DNA from: Acidobacteriota bacterium
GTDB lineage: Bacteria > Actinomycetota > Acidimicrobiia > Spongiisociales > UBA5794
Direction of reading: 5' to 3'
DNA: 9,553 nt
Assembly (NCBI GenBank): GCA_022574065.1
Contig: JACZST010000055.1
Location: 1-9,553, forward strand
Shown: in pieces, positions 1 through 5,728 of the stretch
Position numbering within the stretch: position 1 is the stretch's first letter
Layout of the letters: each line of letters opens with the position of its first letter
Notes under the pieces: model-generated
The model's input: only the letters and a program-made list of their open reading frames with translations
Told to the model about the DNA's origin: nothing
Database searches by the model: none
Program-made: the position numbers and the translations under genes

Positions 1-931
1 ACCGGTCGGCATCGACGTCCAGGGACCGCTGGAGGGCATCGGTAACACCGATGATGCCGGTGGACGACGAGAGCTCGGCGGCCAGCTCCTCAATGGCAGC
101 GATGAGGTTGCGCAGGGCATGGACGTGTTGGACCTCAATCACCGCGGCGGTCACCGCCGGGGTGACGTTGGGGTTGCCATCGCGGTCGCCGCCCACCCAG
201 GTGCCGAAACGCAGCGGCGCCTCTGTCACATCCATTGTGACCCCGAGACGGGCCATCTGGTGGTCAAGCTCGTCGTACACCTCGGGCACGGCTTGCGCAA
301 AGAGATCGTCAAAGGCGTGGATCGTGGATCTCGCCTCCTCCTCGGGAGTCGGCCGTTCCGAGCGAAGCTCGTCGGTCTGCCACATCAGGTCGACGAGCTC
401 GGCGAGGCGACGTTCGATGCGAGCTACCGCTACCGGATCATCGGCCACTCTCAACCGTTCCTCGATCAAGGCGGCGATGCGGAGGGTTTTGGTGCGGAGC
501 GATCGTCTGGCCGCTTCGGTGGGATGGGCGGTGAACACGGGCCGCATCTCCAGACGCCCGATGATGTCGCCGACCAGGCTGGGATCGAGCTCAGCGGCGA
601 GGATGCGGTCGGTGGTATCCGCCAGCGCACCGGACCGCGGTCCGGCGGCGATGCGGTGTACCTGCTCGGCGACGTTGGCCAGGTAGAAGTAGGCGCTGAA
701 CGCGCGCACCAGCCGGATTGCCGTGTCGAGATCGAGCTCGTCGATGAGTCGATCCAGCTCGCCCGAGGCAAGCGTGCTGTCCTCGGCGTCCTCGGACCGG
801 ATCCGCTTGGTCAGCACTCGAACCGCTTCGACCAGCTCCAGCAGCGACGCATCGTGCTGGCGCACCAGCGTCTCGCCCAGCAGGTTGCCGAGCAATCGGA
901 TATCTCCTCGTAATTGGGTGTCGTCGTTCAT
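1..931 (-). CDS. ppc: Phosphoenolpyruvate carboxylase, N-terminal part (cut by the left window edge)
   Basis: This gene encodes PEP carboxylase, the cytosolic anaplerotic enzyme that makes oxaloacetate from PEP and bicarbonate. About 310 residues are visible, roughly a third of the usual ~900; the C-terminal part with most of the PEP-binding and catalytic loops lies outside the window. Recognition rests on the N-terminal stretch LLGNLLGETLVRQHDASLLE (residues 14-33), the motif FTAHPTEAARRS (133-144) with the conserved catalytic His at 136, and GTWVGGDRDGNPNVT (243-257), all family hallmarks. The frame is open without interruption. The ATG at 931 is chosen because the protein then starts like other family members. 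An in-frame ATG 18 nt upstream (949) adds six residues and has a weak GGGGA-like element before it, so the start is uncertain by six codons. It lies downstream of the deaminase gene on the same strand, about 220 nt away, so separate transcription is possible. Confidence 0.95.
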   Translation of the reverse strand, partial: MNDDTQLRGDIRLLGNLLGETLVRQHDASLLELVEAVRVLTKRIRSEDAEDSTLASGELDRLIDELDLDTAIRLVRAFSAYFYLANVAEQVHRIAAGPRSGALADTTDRILAAELDPSLVGDIIGRLEMRPVFTAHPTEAARRSLRTKTLRIAALIEERLRVADDPVAVARIERRLAELVDLMWQTDELRSERPTPEEEARSTIHAFDDLFAQAVPEVYDELDHQMARLGVTMDVTEAPLRFGTWVGGDRDGNPNVTPAVTAAVIEVQHVHALRNLIAAIEELAAELSSSTGIIGVTDALQRSLDVDADR

Positions 932-1048
932 TGGTTGAGGTAGGTGCATCTGCGGCGTCCCCGCAGGTTGTCTATTCGCTGTCACCCGGCCGCCGGCATT
1001 TCCGCATCGACCAGCCGAAGGCCTGCCGGGTTGCGAACAGCGCAAACG

Positions 1049-1157
1049 TTACCGGCCTGGCGGTGCTGCCTCGTCGAACTGGTAGAAAAGGAACACGGCC
1101 TCGGTATCGCCCGTGTCATCTCGGGCTTCTCCACCGCTCGACCACGAGCACCTTCAT
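1049..1157 (-). pseudogene. Possible short frame-disrupted gene between the deaminase and ppc
   Basis: An ATG overlaps the deaminase stop codon as ATGA (ATG at 1157-1155) and begins MKVLVVERWRSPR before a stop at 1116. The next frame (+1) carries a protein-like stretch, DDTGDTEAVFLFYQFDEAAP, which runs to a TAA at 1049-1051. A single one-base shift around 1120-1135 would join them into a peptide of about 35 residues, MKVLVVE...EAVFLFYQFDEAAPPGR, with coding-like third positions on both sides. It could be a decayed small gene, a sequencing error, a programmed shift, or chance in GC-rich DNA. I do not recognise the product. The same second frame is also the deaminase frame beyond its stop, so stop read-through is a further, less likely reading. 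Confidence 0.3.
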
Positions 1158-2185
1158 TGGTCCGCGCTGTTCGAGAACTCGCCGGCGACCTCGTCTACTC
1201 GACTGAGGTAGGTCGCCTTCTCGTCGTCGGTGAGCCAGCTCACCGTGAATGCGTTGCGGACGAGCTGGACGACCTCGTCGTTGCTGAGCTTGGCTTCTCG
1301 TTGCGCGGTGACCAGGTTCTCCGTCATGTAGCCGGGAAAATACGCGGGGTCGTCGGAGTTCACGGTGACCAGCATGCCCTTGTCCAACATGGCCTTGATT
1401 TCTGGTGACTTGGTGCCGTCGGTGACGTAGCCGTTGGAGATCGGGCACACGGTGAGCCCGAGACCGCGTCGGATGATCTCGGCCACGAGTTCGTCGTCTT
1501 CTAGCGCGTTCACCCCGTGGTCGATGCGATCGACGCCGATGTCGCTGACACACTGCCATAGGTGGACGACGGAGTCCTCCTGATCGACATCGCAGTGCAT
1601 GGTGAGCTTGTAGCCCTGGGAACGGGCGTCGATGAAGACCTGCTGGAACTTGATCGGAGGGTTGTCTCGCTCGTCGGAGTCGAGCCCGACTCCCACGATC
1701 CAGTCCCGATACTCGCTCGCCTGGTTCAACGTCTCGGCGGCCGACTCGGACGACAGATCGCGAAGAAAACACATGATCAACTGTGATCTGATCGAGAACC
1801 GCTCCTCGGCGTCGTGCTGGGCGCGGCGTATGCCGGAAATGACCGTGCCGAAGTCGACGCCGCGCGTGGTGTGGGCTTGCGGGTCGAAGAACATCTCGAC
1901 GTACACGACGTTCTGGGCGGCAACGCGCCGGAAGTACGCCATTGCCAGGTCAGAGAAGTCGTCTTCGGTGAGCAGAACGGTCATGCCCTCGTAGTACTGC
2001 ACGAGGAACGACGGAAGATCACCAAAGTCGTAGGCGGCCCGCATCTCGTCAACGGAGTCGTAGGGAAGGTCCACGTGGTTGCGGGCAGCAAGCTCGAACT
2101 TCAATCCCGGCTCCAACGTGCCTTCGATATGCAGGTGGAGCTCGGCCTTGGGAAGCGAGTTGACGAGTTCCTCGATCGCGTTCAT
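1154..2185 (-). CDS. Adenosine/adenine deaminase family amidohydrolase with an altered active-site motif
   Basis: The 343-residue product belongs to the adenosine deaminase family of metal-dependent amidohydrolases, cytosolic enzymes that hydrolytically deaminate adenosine, adenine or N6-substituted aminopurines. Visible motifs are the metal-binding HLHIEGTLEP (His17, His19), a third metal-ligand position at His197, IDHG with the catalytic His223, and VNSDDPAYF with the metal-ligand Asp278. The HLHIEG/TLEP start and SDDPAYFPGYM resemble the bacterial adenine-deaminase-like subgroup more than classical adenosine deaminase. Unusually, the family motif HAGE, whose Glu is the catalytic proton shuttle, is replaced by HCDV (197-200) followed by DQE. 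Substrate is therefore uncertain; cytokinin-type N6-substituted adenines are one option. The start at 2185 is supported by GGAG six bases upstream. The frame stays open for 84 further codons upstream, but that part has no family similarity. The gene is divergent from the MBL gene. Confidence 0.9.
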   Translation of the reverse strand: MNAIEELVNSLPKAELHLHIEGTLEPGLKFELAARNHVDLPYDSVDEMRAAYDFGDLPSFLVQYYEGMTVLLTEDDFSDLAMAYFRRVAAQNVVYVEMFFDPQAHTTRGVDFGTVISGIRRAQHDAEERFSIRSQLIMCFLRDLSSESAAETLNQASEYRDWIVGVGLDSDERDNPPIKFQQVFIDARSQGYKLTMHCDVDQEDSVVHLWQCVSDIGVDRIDHGVNALEDDELVAEIIRRGLGLTVCPISNGYVTDGTKSPEIKAMLDKGMLVTVNSDDPAYFPGYMTENLVTAQREAKLSNDEVVQLVRNAFTVSWLTDDEKATYLSRVDEVAGEFSNSADQ

Positions 2186-2457
2186 GTGGTTCTCCGCCAC
2201 CGCGACTTGACATCGTAAACACAATGGACCTCGCCCGGCGTCTGGAATTTCGATCCAATACGCCTCGAACCACAACGGTCCACGCTCGCGAAAGCATCGG
2301 TTGACGACTGCGGTGCCCGAGCGAAGACCGCACATGCGCTTGCGCACCCAGGTACATGCCTGCGGCGTTGCCTCTAGGGTTCGGCTGGGTGCCCCGGGCA
2401 GGGCCGGGCGTCGGCCTGCTCGATACCCTGCGTGCACGATCGACTTGAGGAATCACG
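2186..2457. promoter_or_regulatory. Divergent intergenic region between the deaminase and MBL genes
   Basis: This 272-nt gap must hold promoters for two divergent genes. A TACCCT hexamer at 2424-2429 on the plus strand fits a TAnnnT-type -10 element about 28 nt before the MBL start, but no convincing -35 lies 16-18 nt upstream. On the minus strand I see no clear promoter. GAGG at 2447-2450, with a 7-nt spacer, is a good ribosome binding site for the MBL gene. No gene or strong repeat is visible. Confidence 0.3.
2192..2195 (-). promoter_or_regulatory. Ribosome binding site fixing the deaminase start
   Basis: GGAG read on the minus strand, with a 6-nt spacer (AACCAC) to the ATG at 2185. It decides the start against the longer upstream open frame, because the family's characteristic N-terminus (PKAELHLHIEG) begins just inside this start. 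Confidence 0.7.
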
Positions 2458-3606
2458 ATGGTGCGGGTTGAAGCGTTACGCGCCAAGCAGGGTGATTGTC
2501 TCTTGCTCCTGTACGGCGATCCGAGCCAACCCCGCGTCAGCCTGATCGATGGCGGCCCGAGAGGCGTCTGGAGAGACGCCCTCCAACCGCGCCTGGCGCA
2601 GTTGCGCACGGAGCGGGCGCCCGAGCGCCTCGCCATCGACCTGATGATGGTCAGCCATATCGACGACGACCACATCGACGGTCTCATCCAGCTCACCGGG
2701 CTGTTGAAGGAGCAGCGGGACAGTGACGATTCGTTCCTCGACGTCGACGTGTTGTGGCACAACAGCTTCGATGATCTGTTCGGAGAGACCGATGCGACCG
2801 TCGCGGCCGCCGGTGGACCGGGAAAGGAGCCCGGCTTCAGCGATGGGGGCAGCTTCGCGGCGACGAGCGTGAACCAGGGACAGACGCTCCGTGACAACGC
2901 CGCAGCGTTGGCGTTGAACGTCAATGGCCCCTTCGATGGATTGGTGAGAGCCGGGGTCGATCAATCGGTTGTAAAACTCCCAGATGGGCTCACGATCACG
3001 GTGCTGGGCCCCGAGGAGAAGCAGCTCCGGGAGCTCCACGAGGCATGGGACAAACAACTCATGAAGGAGCACAAGAAATTCGGGCCCGCCGCCTATCTCG
3101 ACGACAGCTTCTCCAACCTGGCGAGCATCGTGGCGCTGATACAAGTCGAGGGGCACACGCTGTTGCTGACCGGCGACGCTCGAGGTGACGACATCATCAG
3201 GAACGCTCGTGCTGCCGGTGTGCTCGGAACGAATGACCGGCTGCCACTCGACCTGCTGAAGCTCCCCCACCACGGGAGCGACCGGAATGTCGATGTCGAC
3301 TTCTTTGAGACGTTCCCTGCCGACCACTACGTGATCTCCGGCGATGGCTCCCACGGGAACCCAGAGGTGGAGACGTTCCGGATGCTGTTCGCCGCCCGCG
3401 GCGACGACGCCGAGCACTTCACCATCCATCTCACCTACGACCCGGCTTCCTACAAGCCGTATTCGCGCCGACGGAGGGAGCCCGCCAAGCCCTACCCAGT
3501 CGATCAGCTGCGAGAAGTGTTCGCGGACCAAGAGGCAGCCGGTCAGGACTTCGACGTGATCTTCCCCGGTCCAACCGACATCTCGGTCTCGATCGATCTC
3601 ACGTGA
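2458..3606 (+). CDS. ComEC/Rec2-like metallo-beta-lactamase-fold hydrolase (cytosolic, stand-alone)
   Basis: The 382-residue protein has the metallo-beta-lactamase fold of the ComEC/Rec2 type. It opens with AKQGDCLLLLYG (9-20) and LIDGGPRG (29-36), the usual first strands. It then shows the metal motif SHIDDDHIDG (66-75: His67, Asp69, Asp71, His72), the LLLTGDARGDD segment (235-245) with the bridging Asp240, LLKLPHHGSDRN (266-277) with His271/His272, and VISGDGSHGNP (292-302). No signal peptide or membrane helix is visible, so unlike ComEC it is probably a free cytosolic enzyme acting on a phosphodiester or related bond; the substrate cannot be read from sequence. Residues about 85-215 form a long region between the metal motif and the TGD segment, larger than in minimal members. 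It heads the plus-strand block and is followed after 102 nt by the alpha/beta hydrolase gene. GAGG seven bases before the ATG supports the start. Confidence 0.88.
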   Translation: MVRVEALRAKQGDCLLLLYGDPSQPRVSLIDGGPRGVWRDALQPRLAQLRTERAPERLAIDLMMVSHIDDDHIDGLIQLTGLLKEQRDSDDSFLDVDVLWHNSFDDLFGETDATVAAAGGPGKEPGFSDGGSFAATSVNQGQTLRDNAAALALNVNGPFDGLVRAGVDQSVVKLPDGLTITVLGPEEKQLRELHEAWDKQLMKEHKKFGPAAYLDDSFSNLASIVALIQVEGHTLLLTGDARGDDIIRNARAAGVLGTNDRLPLDLLKLPHHGSDRNVDVDFFETFPADHYVISGDGSHGNPEVETFRMLFAARGDDAEHFTIHLTYDPASYKPYSRRRREPAKPYPVDQLREVFADQEAAGQDFDVIFPGPTDISVSIDLT

Positions 3607-3625
3607 CGTTCGCCACGCCTCCTCG

Positions 3626-3650
3626 GGTCACCACACCAAAGGTGTCACCT
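3626..3650. promoter_or_regulatory. Operator-like dyads between the MBL and hydrolase genes
   Basis: Two short dyads sit close together in the 102-nt gap: GGTCACC (3626-3632, GGT-C-ACC) and the 11-bp palindrome AGGTGTCACCT (3640-3650, AGGTG-T-CACCT). An alternative pairing, ACACC-AAA-GGTGT (3633-3645), gives a 5-bp hairpin. They could be an operator or a small mRNA hairpin; there is no T-tract, so a classical terminator is unlikely. Chance occurrence cannot be excluded. Confidence 0.25.
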
Positions 3651-3708
3651 ATGTGCCTCAACATGCGCCACACGCCCCGAGCCTGTAAACCTAGATAAGG
3701 AATCGCAC

Positions 3709-4839
3709 ATGGCCTATCAGCCTTTTGACCCAATGGATCCCCGTGACGCATTCACGGTTACGCCGGACCCCGTCCTGGAATCAGCACAATCGGTCGCCGC
3801 ATCACAGGCAGCCCTGATCCTCAGCGCCCGGGCCGGGGTGTTGGGGGTGGGTGATGAGTTCGACGAAGATGTCGAGGAAGCCAGAGACGCCGGCTTCGAG
3901 ATTCCCGATCTGAGACCGTTGCAGCGGTCGCGCCGGCTTCGCGTCGACGAAGCGACCGAACCGCTCGGGATGTCGACGAAAGAACTCGAAGAACAACCGG
4001 CACCACAGCTTCGGGACGAGATGACCAGAACCGTCAATGGTCTTTACGAGCACCCCACGACGGAGGGCGCCGCCGCACTCTTCGAGGCTGCGATGCACAG
4101 CCCACATCCCTTGGTGCAGGTGGCGGCCGCCGCCGGCGCCAGGGAGACCACCCGGCTTCGCAAGCGTATCCGTCGCATCCTCGAAGCCGGATCCCAATCC
4201 GACGACCGGCTGGTGGCGAGTCTCGCCACCGAAGCCCTCAGCAAGATCGACCCCAAGGATCCGTATGTCAAGCAACGGGTCATCGCGCAGCCAACCGCGG
4301 AGAAGCGCAACCGACGGTCAGAGACGGCGGTGATCACCCATGGCACGTTTTCGTCCGACTCCGCCTGGTATCAGCCTGGAGGTGACTTCTACGAGGCGCT
4401 CGCCCTCAACCGCCCCGACCTTGCGGTCCACGACGAAAGCTTCACCTGGACCGGGGCCTACTCGCCTACTGCGAGGAGAGCCGACGCGCTCCTTCTGAAG
4501 CAGTGGATCGACGACCAGGGGCTGGACACTCCCGACTTCTTTGCCCACAGCCACGGCGGTACCGTTGCCACCCTCGCCACCCGACAGGGTGTCGACTTCG
4601 ATCGTTTGGTGCTGATGGCGTGGCCCGTCCACCGGAAGTGGTTTCCTGTGTTCCCGAGGGTCAATCGAATCGTGGACATCAGGGTCCGGCTCGACCTGGT
4701 CATCCTTCTCGACCGCGGCGGCCAGCGCTTCCGAACCGGTGCGTTCGATGTGGAGGAGCACCGCAACGGCTGGTTCGATCACATTGCACCCCACCAGCCG
4801 GACTACTGGGATGACCACGACCTGTGGACTGTCGTCTAG
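3709..4839 (+). CDS. Alpha/beta hydrolase with a helical HEAT-like N-terminal region
   Basis: The 376-residue product combines two parts. Residues about 1-200 are helical and charged, with HEAT-like segments such as HPLVQVAAAAGARE (133-146) and DRLVASLATEALSKIDP (166-182). Residues about 205-376 form a serine-hydrolase-type alpha/beta hydrolase domain: HGTF (211-214) is the oxyanion-hole region, followed by WYQPGGDFYEAL (220-231), and AHSHGG (279-284) is the nucleophile elbow with Ser281. The likely acid is Asp329 in RLDLVILLDRGGQRF, and the likely catalytic His is His358 in WFDHIAPHQPDYW. The family includes lipase/esterase-like proteins; no substrate can be assigned. No signal peptide or membrane helix is seen, so it is probably cytosolic. 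AAGGA with a 7-nt spacer supports the start. The small HEAT gene starts 10 nt after its stop, which implies co-transcription. Confidence 0.83.
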   Translation: MAYQPFDPMDPRDAFTVTPDPVLESAQSVAASQAALILSARAGVLGVGDEFDEDVEEARDAGFEIPDLRPLQRSRRLRVDEATEPLGMSTKELEEQPAPQLRDEMTRTVNGLYEHPTTEGAAALFEAAMHSPHPLVQVAAAAGARETTRLRKRIRRILEAGSQSDDRLVASLATEALSKIDPKDPYVKQRVIAQPTAEKRNRRSETAVITHGTFSSDSAWYQPGGDFYEALALNRPDLAVHDESFTWTGAYSPTARRADALLLKQWIDDQGLDTPDFFAHSHGGTVATLATRQGVDFDRLVLMAWPVHRKWFPVFPRVNRIVDIRVRLDLVILLDRGGQRFRTGAFDVEEHRNGWFDHIAPHQPDYWDDHDLWTVV

Positions 4840-4849
4840 CTCGTAAGCT

Positions 4850-5212
4850 GTGAACATGCGTCTCGGTGCCTCCCTGAAGGTGATTGGTGCCGGTATCGCT
4901 TGGCGAACCGTCGGTTCCGCCGGTGCCGGCGAAACGCTGCTCGAGGCCGTGTCCGGTGACGGCGAACAGGAGCGGACGCTCGCCGCCATGTCGATGGTCA
5001 AGGCCGGGGAACGATCGATCGACCTGATCGAACAAGCGCGAGAGTCGGGCCGGCTCACCCCAACGGTCGTCCGTCTTCTCGCCGACATAGGGGGAACCCG
5101 GTCCAGAGCCGTGCTCACCGAGATCGCCGCCGAACCAGGCCCACTGGCCGAGGCCGCCGTCGCCTCTCTGGACCTCCTCGACCGGATGGAGGCCCTGGGC
5201 GCCACCGACTGA
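4850..5212 (+). CDS. Small HEAT-like repeat protein
   Basis: This 120-residue protein is made almost wholly of amphipathic alpha helices that fit two to three HEAT-like repeats, roughly residues 26-60, 68-93 and 96-115. The segment GPLAEAAVASLDLL (97-110) closely resembles HEAT helices in the N-terminal half of the hydrolase encoded just upstream (HPLVQVAAAAG, DRLVASLATEAL). HEAT repeats usually bind proteins, so a scaffold or regulator of the hydrolase is a reasonable inference. It has no enzymatic motif. The start may be the GTG at 4850 or the ATG at 4856, two codons later; neither has a strong ribosome binding site. The 10-nt gap from the hydrolase stop suggests translational coupling. No named family is recognised with confidence. 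Confidence 0.75.
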   Translation: MNMRLGASLKVIGAGIAWRTVGSAGAGETLLEAVSGDGEQERTLAAMSMVKAGERSIDLIEQARESGRLTPTVVRLLADIGGTRSRAVLTEIAAEPGPLAEAAVASLDLLDRMEALGATD

Positions 5213-5237
5213 TCGATCGTCGCTTTCCGTCGATCGG
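5209..5237 (+). terminator. Weak hairpin at the end of the HEAT gene
   Basis: CTGATCGAT (5209-5217) can pair with GTCGATCGG (5229-5237) to give a 9-bp stem with two G-T wobbles and an 11-nt loop, starting at the stop codon. No run of T follows, so it is at best a weak or factor-dependent end signal, or a processing hairpin. Confidence 0.2.
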
Positions 5238-5294
5238 AGAGGCCCTAATGAGCCTTCCTACCGATCCTGGCGCCATGGCGACGTCACCGATCGT

Positions 5295-5300
5295 TAGGCT
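5295..5300 (+). promoter_or_regulatory. Possible -10 element for the AbrB-like gene
   Basis: TAGGCT fits the TAnnnT -10 pattern common in actinobacteria and would give a leader of about 25-30 nt that includes the AGGAG ribosome binding site. No recognisable -35 lies at the expected distance, so this is a tentative call. Confidence 0.25.
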
Positions 5301-5321
5301 GCGGGATCCCCACGCCAAGTC

Positions 5322-5326
5322 AGGAG
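5322..5326 (+). promoter_or_regulatory. Ribosome binding site fixing the AbrB-like start
   Basis: AGGAG, 5 nt before the ATG at 5332, supports this start over an upstream in-frame ATG at 5248, whose extra 28 residues show no family similarity. Confidence 0.75.
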
Positions 5327-5331
5327 CCGCG

Positions 5332-5667
5332 ATGGACATCACCGCAAAGGTCAGCACCAAGGGCCAGGTGACCATCCCCAAGAAGGTTCGCGACGCTATT
5401 GGCATCTCCGCCGGCGACGAGGTCGTGTTCCGGATCGACGAACCGCGGGCCGTATTGGCGCGAGCCGAGCACCTTCTGTCCATGGACACCGTCACCGCGG
5501 CGCTGCCCACGGCAAAACGGAACGTTCCCTGGGACGCAGCACGTCGCTCCGCGCCTCGACTCGGCGCCAACAAGCGAGAGGCGGGCGCGCAGGGAGTGCG
5601 CGGCACCGAGGTACCCACGCTCACCATCGACCTGGCAGAAGAGAGTCGCCACCCGACGCGTCGATGA
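5332..5667 (+). CDS. AbrB/MazE/SpoVT-family DNA-binding protein (antitoxin-like, no toxin partner seen)
   Basis: The 111-residue protein begins with a SpoVT-AbrB swapped-hairpin DNA-binding domain: MDITAKVSTKGQVTIPKKVR (1-20), continuing DAIGISAGDEVVFRIDE (21-37). Such domains act as dimeric transcription factors or as antitoxins that bind their own promoters. The remainder (about 45-111) is basic and low in recognisable structure; VPWDAARRSAPRLGANKR (65-82) resembles the tail of actinobacterial AbrB-type antitoxins, where that part binds a VapC-like toxin. An ATGA junction follows at 5664, as in many antitoxin-toxin pairs, but the frame it opens is not toxin-like and runs antisense into trkH. 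It therefore appears to be an orphan. It lies 119 nt after the HEAT gene, in the same direction, and could regulate that cassette, although nothing shows this directly. Confidence 0.85.
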   Translation: MDITAKVSTKGQVTIPKKVRDAIGISAGDEVVFRIDEPRAVLARAEHLLSMDTVTAALPTAKRNVPWDAARRSAPRLGANKREAGAQGVRGTEVPTLTIDLAEESRHPTRR

Positions 5668-5728
5668 ACCGTCCTGACGACTCATATGCCCTCGGCATCC
5701 TTCAGCGTCGCCAGCAGCCGGCGAGGAA

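Noticed and set aside
119..913. 264-codon plus-strand frame at the left edge
   Set aside because: It is antisense to ppc, whose conserved motifs are on the minus strand.
2424..2429. TACCCT as a firm promoter for the MBL gene
   Set aside because: No -35 at the right distance; kept only as a weak candidate in the intergenic entry.
2186..2437. 84-codon upstream extension of the deaminase frame, containing a CxxC
   Set aside because: No family similarity; the internal ATG has a good GGAG site and the conserved N-terminus begins there. The open frame is expected in GC-rich DNA.
2476..3531. 351-codon minus-strand frame opposite the MBL gene
   Set aside because: It is a mirror of the MBL coding frame; the plus strand shows all MBL motifs.
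4318..5205. Long minus-strand open frame (295 codons) opposite the hydrolase and HEAT genes
   Set aside because: It is antisense to well-supported genes and its translation is low-complexity and without motifs.
5248..5331. 28-residue N-terminal extension of the AbrB-like protein
   Set aside because: AGGAG five bases before the ATG at 5332, and the family's usual N-terminus there, favour the shorter form.
5708..5724. TCGCC/GGCGA hairpin in the convergent gap as a bidirectional terminator
   Set aside because: Only a 5-bp stem with a 7-nt loop and no T-run on either side; too weak to annotate.
5664..5728. Toxin gene starting at the ATGA junction after the AbrB-like gene
   Set aside because: The frame (MNRPDDSYALGILQRRQ...) has no PIN or MazF features and soon runs antisense into trkH.
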